Shown: piece by piece, positions 1-9,727 of the stretch
Position numbering within the stretch: the stretch's first letter is position 1
Layout: every line of letters begins with the position of its first letter
Source: JBBQNR01 sp038330145
Lineage (GTDB): Bacteria; Actinomycetota; Thermoleophilia; Solirubrobacterales; JBBDJG01
Length of the DNA: 54,654 bases
Reading direction: 5' to 3'
NCBI GenBank assembly: GCA_038330145.1
Contig: JBBQNR010000011.1
Span: 1-54,654, forward strand
Notes under the pieces: model-generated
Seen by the model: the letters and a program-made list of their open reading frames with translations, nothing else
What the model was told of the DNA's origin: nothing
The model's database searches: none
Program-made: the position numbers and the translations under genes

Positions 1-1
1 G

Positions 2-616
2 GGGCCGAAGGACCTGACGGCACTGCAACGTCAGATCGCCACGCATCGCTGCTCCGGAAAGCCGCGCGAGGGCTGCCTCGCCGCGACACCGGCGGTGCTG
101 CGGGTCGAGCGCGCTGGCAGCGTGCTCACGATCCAGGTGCGCCCGCGCTACAGCGCCGAGCTCAAGCGCACGCGAATCGGTTTCGCCTTCGGCTCGCGGC
201 CGCTTCATCCCGACGTGATCGAGGCGGCGCGCACCTCGCTCGACCTGATGTGGGCGGTGACCAAGGGCACCGTCCAGGCGGTGGTGCACATCTTCGAGAA
301 AGAGCAGAGAGAGCAAATCTCCGGCGTGGTGGGGAGTTACGAGATCACCCGGCAGGCCTTCACGTTCGACGCGCGGCGGGCGCTGGCCCTGCTGGCCGTG
401 ATCAGCCTCTCATTGGCGATCATCAACCTGTTCCCGTTCCTGCCGCTCGACGGCGGCCATGTGTTCTGGAGCCTGGTCGAGAAGGTGCGCGGCAAGCCGG
501 TTCCCTACAGGGTCATGGAGCAGGCCAGCGTGGTCGGGTTCCTGCTCGTGGTGATGCTCTTCTTCATCGGCCTCAGCAACGACATCGGCAGGCTCACGGG
601 CGGAGGCTTCCAGTAG
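2..616 (+). CDS. Site-2 protease family (M50) zinc metalloprotease, C-terminal part
   Basis: The reading frame is open from the first bases, so the gene starts upstream of the window and only about 204 C-terminal residues are present. Near the C-terminus a hydrophobic stretch is followed by NLFPFLPLDGGH, the LDG-type second zinc-ligand motif of M50 intramembrane proteases (RseP/SpoIVFB group), and then a final membrane segment (VVGFLLVVMLFFIGL). The HExxH motif must lie outside the window. Members cut transmembrane anti-sigma factors or other membrane substrates within the bilayer; the substrate cannot be told here. The visible part before the membrane segment may be the end of a PDZ-like or periplasmic domain, but it is not diagnostic. 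The family call is secure, the role is not. Confidence 0.85.
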   Translation, partial: GPKDLTALQRQIATHRCSGKPREGCLAATPAVLRVERAGSVLTIQVRPRYSAELKRTRIGFAFGSRPLHPDVIEAARTSLDLMWAVTKGTVQAVVHIFEKEQREQISGVVGSYEITRQAFTFDARRALALLAVISLSLAIINLFPFLPLDGGHVFWSLVEKVRGKPVPYRVMEQASVVGFLLVVMLFFIGLSNDIGRLTGGGFQ

Positions 617-971
617 CGCTGACCCTTGCCCTGGTTTCCAGGGCGCCGTCGGCGCGGTAGTGTCCCAGGCGATGTCGTGAAGCTCCTTCGAGAAGACCGG
701 CGCCCGATCGAAGGCGCGCGAGTAGGGTTACCACACCCCGAGCTACAACCCTCCGGTGAGCGGCTGCCGTCAACCATGAATTGGGGTCGAGCAGCTCATC
801 AGCGAGAGCTAGCGTTTCGCGGTCGTCGAGAGGCTCACCGGCGAAGCATCGGAGACCGCTTTGAGGACCAATCCGCGGCCGCTGCTCTAGCGGACCTCCG
901 CGGCAGGAATTACCAGAGCATCTAAGAACCTCCCGCCCGCAAATTGGCCACGAAACCAAGGAGATGACCAA
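617..971. other. 355-base gap between the protease and the anchor-L gene
   Basis: No convincing gene is seen. Just after the protease stop there are two overlapping GC-rich hairpins: a 7-bp stem with a TTT loop at 628-644 and a 5-bp stem at 643-655. They could end the upstream transcript, although no T-run follows. The rest presumably holds the promoter of the secreted protein at 972, but I see no clear -35/-10 pair. The short open frames crossing this gap have no recognisable protein features. Confidence 0.5.
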
Positions 972-1853
972 ATGAGCAAGCCCACCCCATCGATCCCGCG
1001 CCTTGCGGTGATCTTTGCCATGGCGATCGTCCTGATCACAGGCGCTGCCGTCGGCCTCGGCAGCTCTGCGGGTGCCGCCTCCAATGCCGCCGCCAACGCC
1101 GCCGCCAAGAAGCGCATCACTCCGACCCCCGATCGCGGGGGCGAAACACTTCGGGCTTCACGGAAGCTCGCGCGGGCGATTGTCGCGAACGGCCGCTGGA
1201 TACGAGGAGCCTCGTTCTCGGCGATTCCCCCGTTCGGCGCCCCGGCGGGCGTCTCGACCAAGCGCCTTGCGGGCTTCCCGCGTCACGGCAAGAGCTTCGG
1301 CATCCTCACGACCGGTGACGCCAGGCTCGCAGACGACAAGAACGACTCCGGCTCGACCGGTATTGAGAACGGCGGGCCCACCATCCGCGGCAGCCGCGAC
1401 GTGACGATCTACCGCATCACGCTTCAGGTACCAAAAAAGGCGACCTGCCTCTCGTTTCGCTTCCGGTTCCTCTCCGAGGAGTTCCCGGAGTTCGTCAACG
1501 AGATATACAACGACGCCTTCATCGCCGAGCTCGATGTCTCCGACTGGAACACCGGCAGCAAGGACGACCCGAAGGTGGTGGCACCTCGCAACTTCGCCGC
1601 GGACGCGAAAGGCAACCCGATCAGGGTCAACTCGGTCGGGGATGCGAGCGTCACGGCGAGCCGCGCCAAGGGCACAACCTACGACGGAGCGACCAGGATC
1701 CTGCGCGCCTCGACGCCGGTGACCCGGGGTCGTCACGTCCTGTACCTGTCGATCTTCGACCAGGGCGATCGCAGCTACGACTCGGCCGTGTTCCTCGACC
1801 GGCTGACGCTCAACAGGCGCAAGCCGTGCAAGTCCGGCGCGATCAAGGACTGA
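972..1853 (+). CDS. Secreted choice-of-anchor L domain protein
   Basis: A 293-residue exported protein. The start is supported by AAGGAGA eight bases upstream of ATG. Residues 1 to about 37 form a signal peptide with a hydrophobic core (AVIFAMAIVLITGAAVGL). The diagnostic element is around residues 160-185, LSFRFRFLSEEFPEFVNEIYNDAF, shown here only in part: an FRF..SEEFPEF..E.YNDAF pattern typical of choice-of-anchor L domains found in surface or secreted beta-rich proteins. The C-terminal part (RGRHVLYLSIFDQGDRSYDS and following) continues the beta-sandwich and ends in a short basic tail with one Cys. I see no catalytic motif and no sorting signal. It faces the SGNH lipase gene and shares a terminator hairpin with it. 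The function is probably extracellular matrix or surface display, which is inference. Confidence 0.7.
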   Translation: MSKPTPSIPRLAVIFAMAIVLITGAAVGLGSSAGAASNAAANAAAKKRITPTPDRGGETLRASRKLARAIVANGRWIRGASFSAIPPFGAPAGVSTKRLAGFPRHGKSFGILTTGDARLADDKNDSGSTGIENGGPTIRGSRDVTIYRITLQVPKKATCLSFRFRFLSEEFPEFVNEIYNDAFIAELDVSDWNTGSKDDPKVVAPRNFAADAKGNPIRVNSVGDASVTASRAKGTTYDGATRILRASTPVTRGRHVLYLSIFDQGDRSYDSAVFLDRLTLNRRKPCKSGAIKD

Positions 1854-1918
1854 GGCGGAGGGTTGTTGCGCTCCGCCCGGTCACGACGCACGGAGCGGTG
1901 GCGCGGCGTCGAAGAACG

Positions 1919-1951
1919 CGAAGGCCCCGGGGGGTTACCCCGGGGCCTTCG
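1919..1951. terminator. Bidirectional terminator hairpin between convergent genes
   Basis: A perfect 14-bp inverted repeat (1919-1932 with 1938-1951) with the 5-base loop GGTTA. It lies 65 bases after the anchor-L gene stop and 8 bases beyond the SGNH hydrolase stop on the other strand, so it can serve both transcripts. The stem is almost entirely G/C, and only a weak T-rich tail follows on either side. Confidence 0.8.
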
Positions 1952-1959
1952 GTTGTGCT

Positions 1960-2892
1960 CTAGTCGAACGAGTAGGTGCTCGCCCAGGTGATGTCGGCGA
2001 TCTTCGCCTGACCGGTCAACGACGGGTGGAAGTAGTCCGCCGTCGAGTTGGCGTTGCCCGGGCCGAAGATCGGCAGGACGTTGAACGGGAACGCGTTCAA
2101 GCCGGTCGTGTTGGTGACGTTCGCGACGTCGCTCTGGGTGAACGACGTGTTGTACGCCGCGCCGCCGTCGTACTTGCAGCGGTTCTGAGAGACAGCGTGG
2201 CAGACATCGGCAAGGACGCCGTTGTAGGCGATCACCTGCGCCTGGAAATCGGCCCGCCGCTGAACGTCAGCCGGTGCCGTCGACGTCGGGTTCGCGAGCA
2301 GCGCCTGGCAGACGTTGAACACCGACCAGCGTGTCAGCGCGTTCGGATCGGGAGCCGGGCTCGTGAAGAGCGTGTGGAGCATGTTGATGTTGGGGACGCT
2401 GGCGACGAAAATGTAGGCCTTTGGCAGCCCGGTTCTAATCGTGTCGATCGCCGCCTGGAACTGCGCCCGGTAGGTCGCCGTCGGAGTCTGCTGAGCAATC
2501 GTCGACCTGCAGGCGTCGTTGCCGCCCATCTCGATCGTCACGTAGTCCGCTCCCTGGCTGACGGCGTTAGCGGCCTGTGCCTGCAGGTGCTCCATCCGCG
2601 CGCCCGAAACCGCGTCGTTGAAAGCCACAGGATTACGATCGGGGTTGATCGCCTGGATGCGCAGGAACTGGCTGTTGACCGCGGGGTTGTCACCGGTCGA
2701 CCACGAGTTCCCCGGGTTATCGCCGAAGTTCGGGGCGTTGAACGCTCGTGTGATCGAATCGCCGAGCGATGCCATCGTCTTCGGGGGCTTGACGGCCGAA
2801 GCCGATGAGACACCGATCGCGAGCACCAGGAGCGCGGCGATCATGCTCGCCACCGTAATCCTGACGGGTCGGCGCTTGAGGGACTGAGACAC
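1960..2892 (-). CDS. Secreted SGNH/GDSL-family esterase or lipase
   Basis: A 310-residue exported hydrolase. I place the start at the GTG at 2892 (VSQSLKRRPVRITV...), because GAGAGGAG lies about 6 bases upstream and a normal signal peptide follows; the frame stays open for 45 more codons upstream without support. All four SGNH blocks are visible: GDS in MASLGDSITRAF (nucleophile Ser), Gly in VSGARMEHL, Asn in IEMGGNDAC, and Asp/His in DYFHPSLTGQ near the C-terminus. The family hydrolyses carboxyl esters of lipids or acetylated sugars. It is monocistronic and convergent with the anchor-L gene. The natural substrate is unknown; secretion suggests scavenging of external lipids or deacetylation of polysaccharide. 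Confidence 0.85.
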   Translation of the reverse strand: MSQSLKRRPVRITVASMIAALLVLAIGVSSASAVKPPKTMASLGDSITRAFNAPNFGDNPGNSWSTGDNPAVNSQFLRIQAINPDRNPVAFNDAVSGARMEHLQAQAANAVSQGADYVTIEMGGNDACRSTIAQQTPTATYRAQFQAAIDTIRTGLPKAYIFVASVPNINMLHTLFTSPAPDPNALTRWSVFNVCQALLANPTSTAPADVQRRADFQAQVIAYNGVLADVCHAVSQNRCKYDGGAAYNTSFTQSDVANVTNTTGLNAFPFNVLPIFGPGNANSTADYFHPSLTGQAKIADITWASTYSFD

Positions 2893-3232
2893 GACACTCT
2901 CCTCTCGTAGCAGGGCGGCCGAGAGCGCGAACGTCGACAGCCAACCACTGGCGGCGGCGAACACGAACCCGCCCGGAAGGAACGTCCCGCTAACCATACC
3001 CAGATCGGCCCGCGATCCGCAAGCCACTAGCCTGGCGGGTAGTGCGCAGGGCTGCCCGTTAGCGCTGCCCGATCCTCGAACACCTCAGTGGCGATCGAGC
3101 TGTCGGGGTCTGCCAGGTGCGGCGCTGTCCCTTGCCGGCGGCCCACCTGCGCTCGATGCCGAGGTGAGCGCGGGGGTGGATTGTTGCTGCACTTGGCGGT
3201 AGCGTTTGGGCACAGCTACCGGAGGAGAGAGC
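2893..3232. other. 340-base divergent intergenic region
   Basis: It lies between the minus-strand SGNH hydrolase and the plus-strand acyl-CoA ligase and must hold both promoters. The ligase has a clear ribosome binding site, GGAGGAGAG at 3221-3229. I do not see a good -35/-10 pair for either gene, a repeat, or a coding frame with protein-like character. Confidence 0.4.
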
Positions 3233-5047
<1,815 letters not shown>

Positions 5048-5066
5048 GCGCGCTCCCGTCCAAATC

Positions 5067-7430
5067 GTGACCCAGTCTGCCGACACGGAGGGTTGGGACC
5101 GCTTCCTTCACTACGCGGCCCACGCCCGCACGAAGCCCAGCTTCGATGCGGAGGAACGCGAGTACAGACTCGACGTCGCAGACCGGCTCGGCGGCTTCCT
5201 CTCAGCCGCGCGCGAAGGCAGTGCGCTCGAGCCCGGTGTGAGGACCGTCTTCGACGGCTTCTTCGGGTCTCGTATGTACGAGCTCACGCTGGCGGGCCAG
5301 AACCACTGGCTGTTTGAGTGGGCACGGCTCGACGAGCTCTCGCTGCGCACGGCGCTGGCGAAATTCCTGGCCCCGGACCAGACGGCACAGGCGCGCTTCG
5401 AGGCCTTTGCGACGGTGGCGGCCCAGGCTCAGCCCGCGGACAGAGTCGCCCCCCATGCCCGACTGGTGGTGGCGTTTGGCTCGCTCTTCAACTTCGCCGT
5501 CGAGCCGCTGGCACTGCCGGTGATCCGCTTGGCCCGCTACCAGCGGCTCAGGGTCGCCCTTGGAGAGGCGCCGCCATCGGGCCTGTCGTTGGCCGAGCAG
5601 TATCGTGGCCAAGTCGCCTTCGCCAAGCTGGTGCAGCGGCGACTGGAGGCGGCCGGCGCGCCGGTACGGGACATGATCGATGTCCAGAGCCTGATCTGGA
5701 GCGCCGACGAGTACATGGACAGCTGGGAGCCCGGGGCTCGCATCGGGCCACCCGGTCGGACCCAAGGGAAGCCAGCGATGAACGAACGAAAGGCCGGTCC
5801 GGCCGGCGGCGAGAGCGGGGAGCGGGCTTACCTGTCGATCTGCGCCATCTACCGTGACGAGGCCGAGTTCATGGGGGAGTGGATCGAATTCCACCGGCTG
5901 GCCGGGGTGGAGCGCTTCTTCCTCTACGACAACCTCAGCGCGGATTCCCACCTCGAGGTCCTGGCTCCATACGTCGAGGACGGTACGGTCGTGCTTCACC
6001 ACTGGCCGATCGCGGCCCGGGCGCAGAACCAAGCCTACGACAACTGCCTCGCGCTTCACGGCGACGAGTCGCGCTGGATCGCCTTCATCGACCTCGACGA
6101 GTTCCTCTACTCGCCGACCGGCATCACGGTGGCTGAGCTTCTGCGCGAGTACGAGGGTTGGCCCGGGGTGGCCGTCAACGGGGCGCAGTACGGCTTCTCG
6201 GGCCATCGCACCAAGCCGCAGGGGCTCGTGATCGAGAACTACGTGGAGCGTGTCCACCTTCAGGCGATGAGGTTCGTGAAGAGCATCGTCGACCCTCGGC
6301 AGACTTCTCATTGCTTCGACCCACATCACTGCATCTACCACCGTGGCCTCGCCGTCGACGAGAACGGCCACCCGGTGTTCGGCGCGACGACGACCTTCGT
6401 ATCAGTCGAGCAGCTCCGCATCAACCACTACTGGACCAAGTCCGAGGAGGAGTTCCGGCGCAAGTGCGCGATGCCCGAGGCCTCGGTCGGACATTATCGG
6501 CCCTGGCCGCACTGGGACTCGTTCCGTAGGAACTTCTCCGAGGTGACCGACCGCGCGCTTCAGGCCTATGTACCCAGAGTGCGCGAGGCGCTGGAGCGAA
6601 CCAACGCTCGCCGGCCGGCGAAGCTGCCGACGGTGGTGCAGGCGCCCCCGGATCCGGTTGCGAAGGATCCCGTCGCGCCGGCCACGCCGACCGCCCCCGT
6701 CGGAACCGCACCGTCGCTCCCGGCGGAGAGCCTGGCGGAGCAGGCGACCCGCTTCGAGCACCTCGCGTTGCGCGGGCACCTCGCGCTGCTGCTGTCGCGG
6801 CTGAACGTCAACTGCATGCTCGACGTGGGCGCCTTCGATGGCGGTTACGCGCGCGACCTTCGCGCCGCCGGCTACGAGGGCTGGATCGTCTCGTTGGAGC
6901 CCGTCGGCACCACGTACGATCGGCTGTCCGAAGCCGCGAAAGACGACCCGCGCTGGCGCACGCTGCGGGTTGCGCTCGGCAGCAACAGCGAGACCCGGTC
7001 CATCAACGTCGCCGGCAACGCCGTCCTGTCTTCCTTTCTTCCACACAGCCGCTACGCGCTCGACGAGCTGGGGCCGATGACCGACACCGTCGAGCGAGAG
7101 CAGGTCGCGGTGCGGCGCCTCGACGAACTGATCGACGAATGTCTGGACGGCATCTCCGAGCCGAGGGTGTTCCTCAAAATCGACACACAGGGCTGGGACC
7201 TGGAGGTGCTGAAAGGGGCGGCCGACACGCTGCCCGCCGTGCTCGCCGTGCAGACCGAGCTGTCGCTGAAGCCGATCTACGAGGGCATGCCCGGCTACCT
7301 GGAGACGATCGGTCACCTCCAGGGCCTTGGATTCGAGCTGACCGGCACCTACCCCGTCGTGCGCGATCGCAGCATGAGGATGATGGAGGTCGACTGCGTG
7401 CTGGTGCGGGCTGCGGCAATCGGCACCTAG
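5067..7430 (+). CDS. Three-part protein: McrB-like N-domain, GT92/GT2-type glycosyltransferase, FkbM methyltransferase
   Basis: A 787-residue open frame beginning at a GTG with no clear ribosome binding site. Residues 1 to about 237 are helical and lack glycosyltransferase features; the pattern RYQRLRVALG...GLSLAEQYRGQVAFAKLV...PVRDMIDVQSLIWSADEY resembles the N-terminal region I associate with McrB-like ATPases (recognition from memory). Residues about 250-515 are a glycosyltransferase: LSICAIYRDEAEFMGEWIEFHRLAG (opening shown in part), FLYDNLSAD, and DLDEF as the metal-binding DxD-like site. A proline-rich linker follows. Residues about 570-785 are an FkbM-type SAM methyltransferase: CMLDVGAFDGGYARDLRAAG, SLEPVGTTYDRL and FLKIDTQGWDLEVLKGA. 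The likely role is making and O-methylating a surface glycan. A second internal start (see 5764-5780) could yield a GT-FkbM protein alone. Confidence 0.75.
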   Translation: MTQSADTEGWDRFLHYAAHARTKPSFDAEEREYRLDVADRLGGFLSAAREGSALEPGVRTVFDGFFGSRMYELTLAGQNHWLFEWARLDELSLRTALAKFLAPDQTAQARFEAFATVAAQAQPADRVAPHARLVVAFGSLFNFAVEPLALPVIRLARYQRLRVALGEAPPSGLSLAEQYRGQVAFAKLVQRRLEAAGAPVRDMIDVQSLIWSADEYMDSWEPGARIGPPGRTQGKPAMNERKAGPAGGESGERAYLSICAIYRDEAEFMGEWIEFHRLAGVERFFLYDNLSADSHLEVLAPYVEDGTVVLHHWPIAARAQNQAYDNCLALHGDESRWIAFIDLDEFLYSPTGITVAELLREYEGWPGVAVNGAQYGFSGHRTKPQGLVIENYVERVHLQAMRFVKSIVDPRQTSHCFDPHHCIYHRGLAVDENGHPVFGATTTFVSVEQLRINHYWTKSEEEFRRKCAMPEASVGHYRPWPHWDSFRRNFSEVTDRALQAYVPRVREALERTNARRPAKLPTVVQAPPDPVAKDPVAPATPTAPVGTAPSLPAESLAEQATRFEHLALRGHLALLLSRLNVNCMLDVGAFDGGYARDLRAAGYEGWIVSLEPVGTTYDRLSEAAKDDPRWRTLRVALGSNSETRSINVAGNAVLSSFLPHSRYALDELGPMTDTVEREQVAVRRLDELIDECLDGISEPRVFLKIDTQGWDLEVLKGAADTLPAVLAVQTELSLKPIYEGMPGYLETIGHLQGLGFELTGTYPVVRDRSMRMMEVDCVLVRAAAIGT
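5764..5780 (+). promoter_or_regulatory. Possible internal ribosome binding site and ATG within the fusion gene
   Basis: AAGGGAAG at 5764-5771 lies 6 bases before an in-frame ATG at 5778. That is better spaced than anything before the GTG at 5067. Translation from here would begin MNERKAGPAGGESGERAYLS, directly at the glycosyltransferase domain and without the N-terminal 237 residues. Either two products are made or the upstream part is a separate gene remnant joined in frame. Confidence 0.45.
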
Positions 7431-7504
7431 ACAGGCCGCGCAACGCGCTACGCTCGTCCCAGAGGCGTGGGCACGCGGCCCACGGCGCTCGTGGAGGAGG
7501 TGGC

Positions 7505-9622
7505 ATGCGCAGGAGCAGGGGGGTGTGTGAGCTTTTGGCCGCGGCGATGGCGATCGCCTGTGCGGTCTGGACAGCGGCCGCCTCCGCATACCCGTTTGGC
7601 AGCACGGTGCAGCCGCTGGGCCCGGAGGAGACGATCCCACGTTGCGCCGGCACTCCGCCCCCGGACCTCCCGGTGCGTGCATACCGTGACCTCGGTGGGA
7701 CGGTGCACCTGACCCTGGCCCGGGCCGCCACGCCGACCCCCACACCGGAGAACCCCGCGCCGCCGGACGAGAACAGGCGCCTCAGCGGCCCTGACCTCGC
7801 TTCGGTGGCGCCGCTTTCGTGCCAGGCCATCCTCGCCCACGGTGGGTCTGCCAACAGCGACTTCTCCAGCTATCACTGGGCAGAGTGGCTGGCGGCGCCC
7901 TACCGCCTGCCGGGCAGCAACACCGTGCAGGCCCTCCTTCACACCGAGTTCCACGGCTTCGAGTTCGGCCGGCCGGACCTCTGCACGTACGTCCGCAGCC
8001 AACCGGACCTCGGCCTGGCCTGGTGCTGGCTGAGCGCCATCACGTCGGCCGGCTCCAGCGACGGGGGAGCCAGTTTCGACCACCAACAGACTCCGCCGGC
8101 GCACCTGGTGGCCAACATCCCGTATCAGTACGAGAAGGACTCGGGCGCCACGGGGTTCCGGGCGCCGACAAGCATCGTGAGGCGAAGCGAGCCCGGGGGC
8201 GACTTTTATTACACGATGTTCGATGCGCAGCAGTTCTCCAAGGGATCGTTCGCCGCAGAGAACATGCAGCAGTCAGGCGCCTGCATCATGCGCACCGACG
8301 ACCTGGCGAGCGCGACGTCCTGGCGCGCATGGGACGGCAACAGCGACGACGACACGCAGGGCGGCTTCACGGTCCAATTCCAGTATCCGTTCCCGATCGA
8401 GCCGCTGGGCGGAGGATTGTGCGCCCCGGTCAACGGCGACACGGGACCGGCCCTTCTCGGTCCCAAGTTCGTTCCGCGCACCCTGAGTTTCAATAGCTAC
8501 TTCGACCGCTACATGCTGGTCGGCAACCGGACCGACGTCGATCCAGACGGCAAGACCTACTTCTACGTCTACTACTCGCTCTCCGACGATCTACTGCATT
8601 GGACATCGCCGAATCTGATCATGCGCGCGCGGCCGCTCCCGCAGTACAGAGCCGACGGCTGCAGCGGCCCGGACGTGCCGATCGTGTACCCGACGGTTAT
8701 CGACCGCGACGACCCCTCGACCAACTTCGAGCGCACCAGCCAGACGGCCGACCTCTACTACGTCAAGCGCGAGGACATCAACGCCAACGGCTGCACGAAC
8801 AACTTTCCCGGCCTCAACCACAAGCTGACGCGAGTGCCGATCAGGTTCGGCTCCGCCCGCGAGGCCACGGGCAGGCCGGTCGGCTGCTCGGGCTCGTTCG
8901 ACGGCGCGACCCGCAGCGGCTCGGCCACGTCATTCGCCACCCAGCAGGGCTCTAGCTACTCCGGCGACCTGCGCTCGTACAGGGTGACGCTGCATCCTGC
9001 GGGCGCGGCCGCCTACGGGCTCTTCGAGCGCGACGGCGAGCCACCCTCGCAGTGCGAGCAGCCGGGCGCCGCCACACGGCCGCGCTTCGGCTTCGGCGAC
9101 AGCGACGAGGTCACATATAGCGCGGCCTTCGCATTTCCGCGGGACGGGTTCTGGCGCCAACTCGAGAACGAGGCACATCCGTTCCCGAGCGTGGCGTTGA
9201 TGCGCCTGGAGGACCCCGAGTCGGGCGATTGGGCTGGCATGCTGACGATCGACAAGCAGCGGCGCCTGCGCTTCTCGACCAGCGGCAGCGACCCGGCGAC
9301 CAAGAAGCAGCTGCTCGGGAGCAACGGCGTCCAGCTGGCCCGGGACGAGTGCTGGCATCTCGTCGAGGTGCACCAGAAGCTCAGCTCCGACCCGGCCAAG
9401 GCGCTGAACGAGATCTGGGTCGACGGTGTCCGGCGAGACGTCGCACTTGCCGACGACTCCAACCACTACGGCAACGGCACCTACGACAAGCTGAAGGTGG
9501 GCATCACCAGCAAGGCGAACGTGAAGCGTCCCCTGACCGTCTTCACCGACTCGGCGGCGTTCGGCTACTCGGCCCTGAGGTCTCCGGCACACGACCCGAC
9601 GCTCTGCGACGCCCCGAGCTGA
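7505..9622 (+). CDS. Large secreted protein with propeller-like and concanavalin-like regions
   Basis: A 705-residue exported protein of unrecognised family. The start is the ATG after GGAGGAGG; the open frame extends far upstream but that part is out-of-frame shadow. Residues 1 to about 27 form a signal peptide ending near ASAYP. The middle (about residues 120-430) has repeated glycosidase-propeller-like phrases such as APTSIVRRSEPGGDFYYTMF, MLVGNRTDVDPDGKTYFYVYYSLSDD (beginning only cited) and LLHWTSPNLI, suggesting a five-bladed beta-propeller of the GH43/GH32/sialidase kind. The last ~200 residues (SYRVTLHPAG to the end, with ECWHLVEVHQKL and NEIWVDGVRRD) read like a LamG or concanavalin-like sandwich as in polysaccharide lyases. 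I cannot place catalytic residues. It lies next to a surface-glycan gene, so a role with extracellular sugars is plausible but inferred. Confidence 0.6.
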   Translation: MRRSRGVCELLAAAMAIACAVWTAAASAYPFGSTVQPLGPEETIPRCAGTPPPDLPVRAYRDLGGTVHLTLARAATPTPTPENPAPPDENRRLSGPDLASVAPLSCQAILAHGGSANSDFSSYHWAEWLAAPYRLPGSNTVQALLHTEFHGFEFGRPDLCTYVRSQPDLGLAWCWLSAITSAGSSDGGASFDHQQTPPAHLVANIPYQYEKDSGATGFRAPTSIVRRSEPGGDFYYTMFDAQQFSKGSFAAENMQQSGACIMRTDDLASATSWRAWDGNSDDDTQGGFTVQFQYPFPIEPLGGGLCAPVNGDTGPALLGPKFVPRTLSFNSYFDRYMLVGNRTDVDPDGKTYFYVYYSLSDDLLHWTSPNLIMRARPLPQYRADGCSGPDVPIVYPTVIDRDDPSTNFERTSQTADLYYVKREDINANGCTNNFPGLNHKLTRVPIRFGSAREATGRPVGCSGSFDGATRSGSATSFATQQGSSYSGDLRSYRVTLHPAGAAAYGLFERDGEPPSQCEQPGAATRPRFGFGDSDEVTYSAAFAFPRDGFWRQLENEAHPFPSVALMRLEDPESGDWAGMLTIDKQRRLRFSTSGSDPATKKQLLGSNGVQLARDECWHLVEVHQKLSSDPAKALNEIWVDGVRRDVALADDSNHYGNGTYDKLKVGITSKANVKRPLTVFTDSAAFGYSALRSPAHDPTLCDAPS

Positions 9623-9654
9623 ATCAGACCGAGAGGTACCCCGAAGCCCAAGAG

Positions 9655-9690
9655 CACGCAGAGGCGCACGCAGAGGCGTACGCAGAGGGC
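9655..9690 (+). repeat. 12-bp tandem repeat, three units, upstream of ispG
   Basis: Units CACGCAGAGGCG (9655-9666), CACGCAGAGGCG (9667-9678) and TACGCAGAGGGC (9679-9690). The repeat sits in the 105-base gap between the secreted protein and ispG, just before the ispG -10-like hexamer. It has no coding role in either neighbour. Confidence 0.85.
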
Positions 9691-9715
9691 GGTCCGAGGC
9701 TCGGGAGCGCACCGA

Positions 9716-9721
9716 TAACAT
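9716..9721 (+). promoter_or_regulatory. Candidate -10 (TAACAT) of a leaderless ispG transcript
   Basis: TAACAT ends 6 bases before the GTG start of ispG, and there is no purine-rich ribosome binding site in between. Transcription would start at or next to the initiation codon. The same arrangement recurs before several other genes in this window. Confidence 0.45.
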
Positions 9722-9727
9722 GAATGC

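Noticed and set aside
626..925. 99-residue frame in the first intergenic gap
   Set aside because: No ribosome site, no protein-like pattern, and a composition typical of non-coding GC-rich sequence.
2893..3027. 45-residue N-terminal extension of the SGNH hydrolase
   Set aside because: The GTG at 2892 has GAGAGGAG in front and starts a normal signal peptide.
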